Below are positions 35,640-47,436 of a stretch of DNA of 64,000 nucleotides, piece by piece (the stretch's first letter is position 1; each line of letters starts with the position of its first letter). The notes under the pieces are model-generated. The model saw nothing but the letters and a program-made list of their open reading frames with translations, was not told the origin of the DNA and searched no databases. The DNA lies in assembly GCF_028640845.1 (NCBI RefSeq), contig NC_080539.1, positions 197,944,698-198,008,697 of the forward strand, in the 5' to 3' direction. Made by a program: the position numbers and the translations under genes. The DNA comes from Ahaetulla prasina. Lineage: Eukaryota > Chordata > Lepidosauria > Squamata > Colubridae.

Positions 35640-36130
35640 CCAAACTGATTATTTTAGAAGAACATAATCCCATTCAGAAAGCCAGATCTACCATCTCTTT
35701 GAAATGATGACCTTTCAGAAAGAGAAATTTACCTTTGTCTGAATTTAGTTCCAACTCCATTCCATTTAGTTCCATTCTCCCTTATCAGCCTATTTCTGAT
35801 TATAAGTAGACATTCAAGGAAATCATACCAATCCTGGTAGTCAAGTCCTCACCCTACTGGCAGCCCCCAGTCCAAATCTCCTAAAGATTTAATGAAAATA
35901 CTGAAAAGCATTGGGAGACAAAGTAGAGCCCAGAGGAAAATAATTTTCATTTCAAGGAGCAAACCGTCTCTAAGCAACATTACTTGAAATCCATTTGAGA
36001 GATAGGAATAGAACTATTGCAAAGCAATGCTTCCTGTTCCCAGATCTATCGGGCAATCTAGAAGGCTACTATGATTGATGGTATTAAAAGCCACTGAGAC
36101 ATCAAGAAGAACCAACAGTGTTATGTATTG
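35640..36130 (-). mobile_element. L2-clade LINE fragment, antisense
   Basis: GATGGTATTAAAAGCCACTG followed by AGACATCAAGAAGAACCAAC is the reverse complement of the L2 reverse transcriptase motif LLDLSAAFDTIDH region. Earlier bases cover more downstream parts of the enzyme. It is diverged and without an intact frame. Confidence 0.65.
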
Positions 36131-37200
36131 TGTATGGTGTATAATTGTCAGTTGAAGTTCTCAATCTGGTCCTCTATTGGAGCAGGAAAATACTCTCTCC
36201 TAATTAGTTGTTTAGGGTTAAGATTGGGGTATAAATTAGACAGCAGCCCATCTCTGTCTCTCCACCAAATCTCTGTTACATGAGACAGGTAGACTTCGAT
36301 TTTTCCCTTTATTACCAAAATCAGATGAGTACTACCAGTTTTTTATTGTAGCCCAAAACCCTATATCATAGGACTGGAGTACCTAATGGCAAAGTTACCT
36401 AGAAAGGTGGTGGCGTATATCGTAATATGAACAGGACATTAAAATGCTACAATATTTAGGAGTTTTTTCATTTTTTAAAATAAATTTTCCTTGTCTTCAT
36501 ATGTTCTCTTTTTTAGAAAGTACATCTTGACAGAAATGTACATATAAAAAGAACTGAAAGCATTTAGTTTAAAATAAAGCTGGAGCTGTCAATATGAGAC
36601 TTTGTGTGGGAACTGATGCTTGACTATTAAACTCATCAATATGTATAGGGCATATTGGACCTTAGATATGGGAACAGAAAGTTTGACAGTTGATAAACTG
36701 ATTCTCACAGAGGTGAAATGGAGTAATAATTTAATACCCCTGATATTTTGCCATTGATTCAAGATTCAGTAAAATATATGCATCAGAACCTGTATTTATG
36801 AAGGTTATTGATCTTTCAATCCATACAGTAAAACATCTACGAGAAAATTTATTAAGTTCTGCATTTCAGTTCAAGAGGTGTGGTTGATATTAACCTTGCT
36901 GCAATCAGTGAGTCACGGTTAATTAGAAAACAGTCAACAGGTTGAACTGGAATTAGTCTTTCATCTTCTGACTTCTGAGAGAATGGATTTGCTTGGGTTC
37001 CATAACAGAGGGAAAACCAGGTCTAAGGACTAAAACAGCTGCTACTGTTATTAGGAATGTCATCTTTATTAAGATATGGATGGAGAGATTTCAAAAAGAG
37101 TTCTTGGACTGTGCCCTTAAGGTGAATCCGTTTCACTAAGCACTTTTCTCTGTATATGCATTGTCCTAGTAACAGGAGAACACGCCTTTTTGTAGCATAC
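36131..37200. other. Intergenic, nothing recognised
   Basis: AT-rich sequence without a recognisable gene or repeat. Confidence 0.5.
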
Positions 37201-37610
37201 CTGTCAACATCTAAGACAGCGACATCGTAGCTATGCCTCTGCGCACCATTTCAGAGTTGCCACAAGTGAGGGGGAAGGGGGATTGCATGGGGTGCACTGC
37301 TGGGTGTCGGGTGCTGGGTGTTGCGACAGACTCATGGAGGGGTCCCGGTAGAAAAAAGCAGCAGCGGCCGGAGAGTCTTTGCTTGTCCCAGCAACCCCGG
37401 AGCAAACCTGGAGCTCCTTTGCTGGAGCAATCCTGGAGCAATCCTTGTCTAGCTCTCATTATCAGCTGGCAGGTGGCAGCCGGTAATGGTGGCTATATTC
37501 TAAATTTCACTTCAGGCCAAGTTGAGAGACAAGTAAAGGGGAATTGCTCTATCAACAAATGGTGTGTCCTCGTTTCTTACTGGCTAGGCTCGGAACAGTG
37601 AGAATAACTA
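37201..37610. other. Isolated GC-rich segment of unknown nature
   Basis: About 400 bp with clearly higher GC than its flanks and several CpGs. It carries a repeated GGAGCAA word (37391-37445) and the frames 37233-37601 (+) and 37211-37459 (-), neither with a known domain. It begins near TGTCAACATC and ends near CTCGGAACA, which recalls a solo LTR, but no matching target duplication was seen. It could be an old repeat or an orphan CpG island. Confidence 0.4.
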
Positions 37611-37969
37611 TTTCTCACTTAGTAATTGGTTTTTAAGGCCTAGATCAAAACAAATATGTTAGTTTTTAATATATCAAGAGACTATGATTTTATTTGCAGA
37701 CACATTTTAACATTTTGTGCGGAATGCTTAAGATGATATATATAGATAGATAGATTACATAGATTTATTTCCTTTATTAAACTCAAAAGAACTCACTGAA
37801 GGCACATCGAAGAGAAAGTGGATGAGACTTTATATACCCAAGGTGGTGACTTTTTATTCATTTAGTATAATATGTTGCCACTTCTGACTACATTAGTGAC
37901 TCATTGGCTTAAATGTGTAACGGGAAAAAGAGCTTCAATATGGCATCTGTTTTATAAATGAACAAGTCC

Positions 37970-38195
37970 CCTTATTGCAACCATTTCAGCACCCACAACT
38001 TGCTCACTGTAATGTGTTTTGGGCTGCCTTTAATGACTATTCAGGAACTGTAATTGATACAAAATACAGCCACACACATGCTGGTGGTGAGACAGCCATT
38101 AAACCTGTGTTACAGGGACTTCTGTGGCTTCTAATAGGTTTCCAGGTGCAATTCAAAGTACTGGTTTTAACCTTTAAAGGTCTATATGAATAAAC
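37970..38195 (+). mobile_element. L2-clade LINE fragment
   Basis: The plus-strand translation ends IGFQVQFKVLVLTFKGLYE, matching the L2 reverse transcriptase C-terminal stretch in which a valine/leucine-rich FKVL..TYKAL motif is typical. Short and diverged. Confidence 0.6.
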
Positions 38196-38249
38196 ATCCA
38201 TTCCTAACCATAATGAAACATACATTGTGGCATCACAACATAAGTGCAA

Positions 38250-39465
38250 CCTTTCACAGTGGTGTCACAATGCCATTGCTTCCATGCTCAGTAACCACCT
38301 GGCTTATCAATTTATTTTCCCATATTTTCACCCATATACCATAGTTACATTATAACCAAAATTTGCATCCCATTTCACCCTACAGTCCTTAACCTGTTCA
38401 TCTTGTTTCAAATCTTAATAATTTATATATTTTTAGCTTTGATTGTCATTTGTACATGGCTCTACTTCAAATTCTGTTTTCTTCTCAATTCCTATTGTCC
38501 TTTTGTGCATAATAAATCTCTATTTCATCAAAAATATTGAAAAGAATAGAACACTGAAAAGAATATCCTTTTGTACCTAATTGTTCTCTTCATCTTAATT
38601 TCTCCCTTGTGTTGTATTAATAGATCCTCGTATCTTAACCATCTTTAGCCAGATTTAGATTTATGCCATATTCTTACTAAAATAGTTCTCAGATAAAAAA
38701 AATTATATTCACTTTCACATTGTCATCCAAATCTCAAATTGTAATCTTCCAACTCCAACATTCTTTTATTTCCTATCAATATTCACTCCTTCATCCATAC
38801 TAAACGACATGCAGTAAAATACAATTTAAGACTGGGTAACACTAATCCTCATTCTTTTGCATTTTGTAAAAACTTATTTTATTCTTTTTTTACTCCTACC
38901 AGATAAACCTTGAAAAGTCTTTTTGCCATTGTTTAAAAGTTACATGATTTCAATATTGATATTACCTGGAATAAAAACATCATTCCGGATAGTACATTTA
39001 TTTTTATCACTGCTATTCTACCAAGCAATGAGAGTTTTAAGTTTTCCCTGTTTAAGATATTTTTCTTAATTTCATTCCACACTTTAAATTATGCTGGTAA
39101 CACATACAATTCATATTACAGCATATTAGTAATACCTAAATATTTTACCTACTTCTCAATTTGAAAGCCAGTTTTATCTTTTTGTTTTGGCTTCATCTGT
39201 AGCTAATCTTTCTAATTTAAAAAAACAATAATTTTAAATGCAGCTAACTCACCAAATTCTTTTAATTTATCCATTAGTATTTCTATTCCTTCCAGGAAAT
39301 TTTCTAGTATCGAAATTAGATCATCTGCAAATGTTCTTAATTTATATGTCTCCTTTTTCACTTGCACTCCTATATTTCTATCATCCTGTCTTTTGTCCCT
39401 AGTGAATACTTCTAGTGCTAAAATGAGCAATAATGGTGCAAATGTGGTTTTAATTGTTTTTTTAA
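38250..39465 (-). mobile_element. L1-clade LINE fragment, antisense
   Basis: The minus strand gives APLLLILALEVFTRD, then GVQVKKETYKLRTFADDLI and LKEFGELAAFKI (39212-39470). Further on (about 39040-38880) it gives WLGRIAVIKINVLSGMMFLF and FKQWQKDF. FADD followed by a leucine-rich helix and the WLGRIA..K motif are L1 reverse transcriptase hallmarks. The part below 38880 is assigned to the same element only because it is continuous AT-rich sequence. The fragment is dead, with stops and frameshifts. Confidence 0.75.
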
Positions 39466-39477
39466 ATTTTCAAACTG

Positions 39478-39695
39478 ATCCAGTTTGGTGTAGTAGTTAA
39501 GATACCAGGTTGGAAACCAGGGGACCATGAGTTCTAGTCCTGCCTCAGGCAAAAAGCCAGTTGAGTGACCTTGAGCCAATTACCTAGGAAGAAGCCAATG
39601 AATGGCAAACCACTTTTGAAAAACCTTGCCAAGAAAAGTGCAGAAACCTGTTCAGGCAGTCTCTGTGAATTGGATGTGACTGAATGAAAGAAAAA
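39478..39695 (+). mobile_element. tRNA-derived SINE with BovB-like tail
   Basis: The head reads CCAGTTTGGTGTAGTAGTTA and GAGTTCTAGTCCTGCCTC, an A-box/B-box arrangement. The body has GCAAACCACTTTTGAAAAAC and CTTGCCAAGAAAAGTGCAG. The tail TTGGATGTGACTGAATG is like the BovB 3' end, so BovB machinery probably moved it. It fits the Sauria-type SINE group. Confidence 0.8.
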
Positions 39696-39810
39696 TGTAA
39701 AGAGATGTTTCCACCATACAAGTGACTTAGTAGATGTAGGATTGCATTCCCTATGTATTACTTAGACTATTTTGGGTTAAACCAAAACTCCTGAAAATGG
39801 TTGATTGGTT

Positions 39811-40054
39811 CAGGAGTGAAATCCAGCAGGTTCTGACAGGTTCTGGAGAACCAGTAGCGGAAATTTTGAGTAGTTCAGAGAACCCGCAAATACTACCTCT
39901 GGCTGGCCCCAGAGTGGGGTGGAAATGGAGATTTTGCAATATCCTTCCCCCAGGAGTAGGGAGGGAATGGGGATTTTGCAGTATCCTTCCCCTGCCATGC
40001 CCACCAAGCCACGCCCACAGAACCGGTAGTAAAAAAATCTGGATTTCACCACCG
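39811..40054. mobile_element. hAT miniature element, 244 bp
   Basis: The ends are CAGGAGTGAAATCC and GGATTTCACCACCG. The flanks GATTGGTT and GATTGGGT match at 7 of 8 bases. The interior has an internal duplication around GGATTTTGCA[A/G]TATCCTTCC and the AACCGGTAGT motif shared with the larger hAT family. Confidence 0.85.
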
Positions 40055-40062
40055 GATTGGGT

Positions 40063-42235
40063 GGCCTGATCCACTGTTAGTTTTCCCATAACATAGTAAT
40101 ACTCAACTAGTTAAATATGTTATAGGAGCATGCCCAATGAATAATAATTTGTTCTTCTCTGCAATTGAAATAATGATGAGTTAATTCTATTTACTATAGT
40201 GCATAATGATAAGGAAGCAGGCTTAAACCCAGCAGAAAAAGGAAAGTTTATATTGTATTTCTAAGATTTCATATATCTTTACATTGAATGATTGTATTTC
40301 TTTCTCATGCATGCAACTGAGATATTTAATCAGATTATAAATTATGCTTTGGGTACCCAGGATACGAGTTCCTCATATTGTTAAATCGATAAACAGATTT
40401 TAAAAATATCTTATTTTTATAGAAATTTCAAAGTAGAGACTGGATGCCCCCAGTCAAGAATCTTGTAGCAGTGGAATTTCTTTCCGTGGGGGAAGTTGGG
40501 TTAAATGAGATCAGAAGCCCCTCCCAGCTCTGATTTCTTGAGAGCAAGGCCATCTGTGAGCCTTAAAGAAAAAAGCAATAGGAATGCCAGCTTCCTCTGA
40601 AGCTCTCATTTTCAGTAAGTGTTAACAGAGGAGATAACATTCCAGCCTTCATCTTCATTTTATGCAGGGATTATTCACTGAAGAGCTGTGGTGTGAAGGA
40701 AATTTTGAGAACACCATTTCAAAAGAGAGACAAGAAGGGTTGGAATCAAATAGATTTAAACAAGTGCCTTCACGCAAAAATTGCCATGGCAACACTTAGC
40801 TTTTATCCTTTCCCCACACCCCCTCCTTATGAGTAAAAACTATTTTGTATTTCTGTTTGCGACGGCCCCTACTCTAGTTTTCTTCTTTGTGGCACCCTAG
40901 TGCAGCATATGAAGATTTTAACCTACAAGTGGAGATGCATTGCATGGACTGGCAGTCCCCATCTTTTCCTTATAGCAAAAGTCTGATCAGGCTTGATATA
41001 CAGCTAATTTTAAACGGCTCTTGTATAGAACAGGGTCTATCACACTAATGAAGAAAGAATGTGCATTTGTATTGCTGATTACAAATTTTTGTTCCAGCAA
41101 CAGAAACATAGGGTTTTTTTTAATTTTGAAAAATCAGAAAGCACTGCTAGCATATCACATATTTTTAAATAAAGAACACTGGCATTGGAACTGGATTATT
41201 CAGCACTGAAAAATGGATGCTTGCTAAGCAAATGATGAGTCATAAATTTCGGAAACACTCCATGCAGTGCCGGAATAATTGAATGCTGCAGCACTGGAGA
41301 GAAACTTTGCATTTACACCTTCAGTTACTATCAGCGTCTCACAGATTGCTATCAGTTTCCAGGGTCAGTGGGATATTTGTACTAAGAAAAAAAATGCACA
41401 AATGCCTAGCATATCTGTGCTTAACTCAACCTGCAACACTCACATGAGATCTTCCTGTATTTAAAAGATTATCTATAGGCTGGCTGGCTGACCTTGTCAG
41501 GGCTTGGAAGCTAATCAGGATTGAGCCTAGTAAATAGTTTGATAGTACACCCCCAGGGAACACCAGGTTAGATTTAGGAGATTGAAAAAAAAAAACCCAC
41601 TTTGAATGAAAACAATGGTTCATCCCTTTCAAGAAAACCACATCCCTTTCAAGAAAACCACCATAGTCACACCAATTCGAGAGTGGCAATCCCTTCCACA
41701 CTGAGGGCAGATACATTCTGTCCCCTGCCCAGCCCCCCAGATTTCACTGGTTCCGGGACTGCCTCTTTGCCTCAGCCTGCTGAACTGTCCTGCCAGGTGA
41801 TGCCAAAAATACATCAGAGACAGCGCATATGAAAGGTGTTCAACTTTCTCTCCTGCTGTGCATAAAGGGTCCAAGACTCACTGCAGTACAAGAGTGTGCT
41901 TATATTAATCAATATTTTTCTGGAATTAGCTGGGATCTTTTACATATCCCAGCAGAAGCTTCTCCTGAGCACAATTTAAAAAAAAAAAACCACAGGGAAT
42001 TGAGAATAACTTGCAATCTCCCCCTTACCCACCCACCCAAACTGTCCAAGTCTTGTATAATGTGATCCTTCAAGACTTTGTCTACACCAATTTGAATGAA
42101 TCGGGGAGAGGCGCAGGCATTATTGGTGGATTACAGATGCCCTGGCATTCATGGACACTGTGCTGCATTGCTAACCCCTGTTTATAAGATCTTTTTTTTT
42201 TCCTTTTCTATGTAGGCCAATTGAAAAAGAGTGTT
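40063..42235. other. Intergenic, nothing recognised
   Basis: About 2.2 kb of mostly unique-looking sequence. There is a short direct repeat, CCCTTTCAAGAAAACCA, at about 41625 and 41645. No gene or repeat family is supported. Confidence 0.5.
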
Positions 42236-42383
42236 TTAAAAGTTGTCAAAGGTCTGTGTGGATGGCAATCACCGTATGATCTTGAGAAATGAGTTCCACA
42301 ACCAAAGGGCAACCATAGAGAAAGCAATGGCTGTTATAGGAAGGGTCTTCCCAATCTCCTGTGAGGAGGCTTTCTATCAGGAG

Positions 42384-42992
42384 CAGTGGTGAAATGTAAA
42401 ATTTGTTACTACCGGTTCTGTGGGCGTGGCTTGGGGGGGGTAATGTGACTGGATGGGCATGGCCAACTTTTTTTTTCTTTTAAAAGCATTTTTTCTACAA
42501 CCTCAACAAGCCGAAGAGATTGTAGAAAAAATGCTTTTAAAAGGCTCCTCTGACGATCCCAGCTGAGTTGCCTGATCATCAGAGGCTTTTCTTTTCTTTT
42601 AAAAAGCATTTTTTTGCCTTTAAAAGAAAAAAAATGCCTCTGATGATCAGGCAACTCAGCTGGGATTGCCAGAGGAGCTTTTTAAAAGCATTTTTTCTAC
42701 AATCTCTTCGGCTTGTTGAGGTTGTAAAAAAATGCTTTTAAAAGCCTCTGATGATCCCAGCTGAGCAGTGCATTCATCAGAGGTTTGTTTTTTTTTACTT
42801 TTAAAAGCATTTTTTCGGCCGAAGAAAAAATGCTTTTAAAAGTAAAAAAAAACCAACCACCTCTGATGATCGCATGGCTCAGCTGGGCATGGGGTGGTGG
42901 TGTAGGGATTTTTGCTACCGGTTCTCTGAACCACCTGTTGCCATCGCTACCGGATCGCATGATCCGGTCCGAACCGGAAGGATTTCACCCCG
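42384..42992. mobile_element. hAT-type palindromic element, 609 bp copy
   Basis: The ends are CAGTGGTGAAATG and GGATTTCACCCCG, flanked by perfect 8-bp duplications ATCAGGAG (42376-42383 and 42993-43000). It shares CTACCGGTTCTGTGGGCGTG near the left end and GCTACCGGTTCTC near the right end with the 60030 and 5390 copies. The interior is a 268-bp near-perfect palindrome (42477-42744) followed by a second palindrome centred near 42816 on TTTCGGCCGAAG. There is no transposase frame. Confidence 0.9.
42477..42744. repeat. 268-bp near-perfect palindrome inside the hAT element
   Basis: Each arm of about 130 bases runs from CTTTTAAAAGCATTTTTTCT through ACAACCTCAACAAGCCGAAG and GATCCCAGCTGAGTTGCC to the centre near 42610. 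Each arm also contains a smaller hairpin of its own. Only a few mismatches were seen by eye. Confidence 0.9.
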
Positions 42993-43449
42993 ATCAGGAG
43001 TCTTCGGAAAAAGCCATTTAGGGCTTCCAAAATAGTAAAATCTTATATTAAATGGAAACAAATTGGCAACCAGTATAAAGATTTCAAAATTGGTATAAAA
43101 TGGTTTCTGCAGGATACTCCAGAGATTAATTTTATACTACCTGAAGCTTCCAAGAGATACACAAGAAAGTCATACATAGTGCTTACTAGGGAAATCAAAC
43201 ATGAAAATTTGAGGTTATTATTGTCTAGGAAAGACACAAATGGTCCAACAGCCAAAGCTGATAAAAAGTACTCTGGGCTCAGACTCCACCTGTCCTAAAA
43301 ATGGTCCTTTTTAGTGAATTGATATATTATCAGGAACTAAGTATGGCTGGGGGAATATCTGCATTATGGGAGTGGGCATGAAAAAGACAGATGTCATCTG
43401 ACATGAGCCAATACGTATAATGCAGTACATATTGATGCAAAAAAAAATC

Positions 43450-44075
43450 GTAAGTACTACAAACAAAGAGTATCAGAGCTAGTAGAGACCAATGAGAGAT
43501 CTTGGAGTAATGGTTAATTGTTCAATGAAAATGCCCATCTAGTGTTCATCTGCTGGAAAAAAAACACCAGCATGTTAGGGATAAGAAGAAATGTTAATGA
43601 AAATGGAGGTGTCAATATGATAATACTCTTACAAATCAATGGTATGACTGCATCTAGAATAGTGCAGTTTCAGAGGAGAGCAACTAAAATAATCAAGGAG
43701 TTGAAGGAAAGGTTGCAATATCGGACCCTTTTTAATCTACAAAGCACAGACAGAGCTGGAAGATTCTGTTAAGTAGCCAAAATTGATAAAAATAGGGAAT
43801 AGGTTTGCAAAATTATGCGTGACCTAAATACAGTAGACTATTTCCCCTCCCCAAAATACTAGAAGCAAAGATTACCCATTTAATCTTGGAGGACAGACAA
43901 AACAAGATTCTTTTTTTAAAAAAAATATTTAACAACATATAATTAAGCTTTAGAATTTGCTACCATGAGATGTGCTGGTAACCAGCCTGGCTGACTTCAA
44001 AAAAAGGGTTGGACCAATTCATGGAGCCATGGAGATTAGTGGCTGTTAGCCTTGAAAGCAGTGGGATTACCTCTG
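43450..44075 (+). mobile_element. Old CR1/L3-type LINE 3' fragment
   Basis: AGCATGTTAGGGATAAGAAG, CAGAGGAGAGCAACTAAAAT and, further on, AATTTGCTACCATGAGATGT and GGGTTGGACCAATTCATGGA follow the order of the CR1/L3 reverse transcriptase C-terminus and 3' part. It is much more decayed than the CR1 at 13.4-19.8 kb. Confidence 0.6.
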
Positions 44076-44581
44076 AAAGATCTCTTGGGAGACTAGTGGA
44101 TCTCCTTGTTTTGCAAATGCCTCTGTTAAACAGAAAGGCAACTTTCCCCCCTTCCTCAGGGGGCGATTAATAATATTTGGTAGCTTCGTTCCCAGATCTT
44201 CATGGCATGCAGATATGAGACAGGGTGGACAAGGATGAAGTGGGTACATGACACTGCCCCAAACAGCCTATTCCCATCTTTATGAATTACAAGATTGTTA
44301 GCCCCAGTATGTAGACCAAACCAAGTAATCAACTCCATATGAAGACTAAAACTATTTTTATCAACAATGGCTACATTAACAAAATCTTCCAAATCTGTCT
44401 ATGTTTTACTTGCCCACCCCTACTTTACATTCATAGGAATTAGGAAGGAGTTTGCCTGAATCTTTTGAGCATCACTTTGCTCAAAACCTTTTGCTTGGGG
44501 TTTAAGTCATGTTTTCCCCTTGTTGTTTTGATAATGGATCTGGCCTATTTCTGTCAGGATCATCTTCCTTACTCTTTACAT

Positions 44582-44708
44582 CAGCAGTCCCCAACCTCTC
44601 CGACTCTGGGTACCAGCACCGGTGACAGGGTGCGGGGAGAGGAGATGGTTTCATACTTTGCATGGCCCAATTCCCAATAGGCCACAGACTGATACTGGAC
44701 CACCCCTG
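44582..44708. mobile_element. hAT miniature element, 127 bp
   Basis: The ends are CAGCAGTCCCCAACCTC and CTGGACCACCCCTG. The flanks CTTTACAT and CTCTACAT match at 7 of 8 bases. The core has GGGTACCAGCACCGGTG. It recalls hAT elements whose ends read CAGTGGTCCCCAACC. Confidence 0.75.
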
Positions 44709-45245
44709 CTCTACATTATCAGATGTGAGACAAATTTTCTCTACCTGAGCTGTAGTGTCTTCCTTTGCTGCTTCAGCTCATTAAACCCTTCCAGGTACCG
44801 TAGGGCTGTCTCTGTGGTGGTTCTGAGAGAGTGCTGGAGGCAAATGCGTATACAATTCTAATGAGTTCCCTATTCTAATCGAAACATCAACAGAAGCTCT
44901 TATAAGAACCCTCCTGTAGACAGCCTTTTTTGGCTATCATAATCCTACATGAGAATGGCTATATATCGAATTTTAACCAGACAGTGGCTCATTTATGTCA
45001 ATGGGATCACCCATGAAACACTATCCCAGCCAAAGGAAGAGGCCAAATTGAGTATGTGACTACTATTGTGTGTTGGTTTTGTGATCAGTTATCATGGCTG
45101 CTCTAAACTCTTGAGCCACCCCAAACAAGCCATATCCAAAATGGATTGAAATAATCCACCAGGAATAATCTAAAATACTCCAGTGTCAACCACAGTCAAC
45201 TCGGCCCAGCATTGTAATGATAGGTACATAAGAGGATCTCTAGTC

Positions 45246-45379
45246 CAGGGGTCTCCAACCTTCGCAACTTTAAGCCTGGTGGACTTCAACTCCCAGAACC
45301 CCCCAGCCAGCAAAGCTGGCTGGGAATTCTGGGAGTTGAAGTCCTCCAGGCTTAAAGTTGCGAAGGTTGGAGACCCCTG
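45246..45379. mobile_element. hAT miniature palindromic element, 134 bp
   Basis: The ends CAGGGGTCTCCAACCTTCGC and GCGAAGGTTGGAGACCCCTG are exact inverted repeats. The whole element is nearly a palindrome with GACTTCAACTCCCAGAA arms. It is flanked by a perfect 8-bp duplication, CTCTAGTC (45238-45245 and 45380-45387). Confidence 0.95.
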
Positions 45380-45387
45380 CTCTAGTC

Positions 45388-46721
45388 TATCCCATGTTCT
45401 AAGTCCTATTCAACATAGGTTATGTCTCCATTAGTAGCCTTAGCTCTAACTTGTCAATTAAGGTGGAGTCTCTTAAACATATTTTCTGAGATTGCTGAAA
45501 TGCTTCATCTGAGATGAGCATTCATACTTTTGTTCCCTGTTTCCCCAGAGTAAGCCTTTCTGAAATCACTACAATGTAAACACAGTCAGAAAGCATGTGT
45601 GACAATTGTATTTCTTTTGAGATCATCTTTTGACTCAGTAAGTAGAAATGCTGGTAGACACATTTGGAATGTTGGGGACATGTGGCAGTTGCTTTCACAG
45701 AATAGTTGCTACAAAATACCCTCTGAGGTTTCCCTGCGGGCAAACTGGTGAGATTGCTCCCCTTCCCCATCATTCTTCTTAGAGTGCCCCCCTCTCTCTA
45801 CACTACCTCTTTTTAAGCTAAGCTTTTTCAAAAAATGTCTTGAGCAAGTAAGTAATAATTTTGCTGCACTTGATTGAAGCTATCAGCCAGTTATATTTTT
45901 GGAGAACACTTATGAGCCCAGAGGCACTCTTGTAAATCAAGATAAGGCCAAAAGCTTGTGCTTACAACAGTGCAGTTTGCAATACGCATTGCTGCACAAG
46001 CACACACATGTATATTTGTATATAAATTAAATATCCAAAAGAAATAACAGGCGTGGAAGTATCTGCATGTATCACATGATTTATTCCTAAATTATATGAA
46101 CAATTTGAAAGAATTATTTCTGAAATGCCTCTAAACACCTTCCTGCTATAGCCAGTAACATTATTTGAATTCTGAACAGACATTAGGTATACCCAGACAA
46201 AATGTAATAGAAAAAAAAGATGATGGAAAAATGGAAAAGAAAAGGGAATAGAGGGGATAAAGTGAGGGAAGGAGAAAAATAATTAAGAAACAAAAAGCAA
46301 TGATTTCTGACTTTTTTCGGTGCGGTAAAATACATAGTAAAGTTATAATATCAACTTTTTAATTATGTCAAATAGTAATCACTAGCCACTATAACCACTA
46401 TAAAAATAACCCATTTAATGGTTAAAACCCAAAGTCAATGTTTCTTTTCTCTCTCTCTCTTACGCAGAACTTTTAACTGGTTTGGTTTTCAATCATTTTG
46501 AAAAGATGTGTGAACCCAAGGAAAATTATTTTGGAATATGCAGTGAAATGAGAGCCTACATTGGATGTAAGGGGGAAGTTAGAGAGTGTTGGTAGAGACT
46601 GGAGAAATTCAGGTTGTGGACTATCCTTAGCCATGGAAGCTCATTGAGTTGCATAGCTCACCCTTTAAACAATTTATTCATGGAAAGAGGCTGCAGTAGT
46701 TCATTTATCATTTTAAGGAGA
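45388..46721. other. Intergenic, nothing recognised
   Basis: Contains a purine-rich stretch at about 46208-46290. No gene or repeat family recognised. Confidence 0.5.
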
Positions 46722-46922
46722 GAGAGAGCAGCTTTGAGACAGCTTTTGACTCCTAGTGACTGCCTGTACTAGTCCCTGCAGTTTTCTTGACAAGATTTTG
46801 GAGATGGGTCTCTTTCCCAAGGTTAAATGTGTCTCACTGACCCAAGGTCACCCAGGTCCAGTGGCCAGATCATTCTTCCAATTTCTACCCTAATGCTTTA
46901 ACCATTGCACCAAATTAGCTTT
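46722..46922 (-). mobile_element. tRNA-derived SINE with BovB-like tail, minus strand
   Basis: Reverse orientation of the 39478 family. The tail is at the left (TTGACTCCTAGTGACTGCC), GTTTTCTTGACAAGATTTTG follows, then CAAGGTCACCCAGGTCCAG, and the head at the right is CTTTAACCATTGCACC. It is diverged. Confidence 0.65.
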
Positions 46923-47436
46923 CATTAAGGGGTTATAGCACTGCACATTTGAAGCATCTTCCTTAAGGCAAGCACTTCTGTTGCAAAGGTACACATTTCC
47001 CCAAATCTCAGTACCTTTTTATTTTGAAAGGAGTAGATCATTGAGCAGAACATGATTTGCTTGCCTGCAGACTGCTCAACATGTCATTTCACACTCCAGA
47101 AATGCAAAGTAGTATTTTGGTCCTGTTTAGTCTACAACTTGTTTTCATTTCCCATCATTCCTTTTGTGGATAAACCTGTATGTCGAATGGCCCTTGGCAT
47201 TATCTAGTATTACACCTAAATGCACGTTAATGGGTGGGGCAATGGAGATTGGATTAATCCCCATTCTCTTTCCATGAATTGACTCTATTACCAATACTTA
47301 GACCATCTTCTTGGTACTGAGCAAGGAACTCGGGCAGCATTCTTCTATTGATCCTATTTCCAGAAATACACGATACTATATTTCCAGTAGAATCTAGTCT
47401 CCACAGTTACAGCATTTTGAAAGCAAGCTTATAATA
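46923..47436. other. Intergenic, nothing recognised
   Basis: No gene or repeat recognised. Confidence 0.5.

Larger units (their letters stand above)
42236..43180 (-). mobile_element. L2-clade LINE fragment, antisense, split by a hAT element
   Basis: The left piece (42236-42383) includes GAGTTCCACAACCAAAGGGC and ACCATAGAGAAAGCAATGGC. The right piece (42993-43180) includes AATTGGCAACCAGTATAAAG and CTACCTGAAGCTTCC. These are stretches I associate with the reptile L2 reverse transcriptase C-terminus read in antisense. The 609-bp element at 42384 interrupts it. Confidence 0.6.

Noticed and set aside
37201..37610. Solo LTR of an endogenous retroelement
   Set aside because: The possible TGT and ACA edges lack matching target duplications, and no primer-binding site or polyprotein lies nearby.
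42409..43021. Lysine/phenylalanine-rich frames in the palindromic hAT element
   Set aside because: They arise from T- and A-run hairpins and match each other on both strands; there is no transposase motif.
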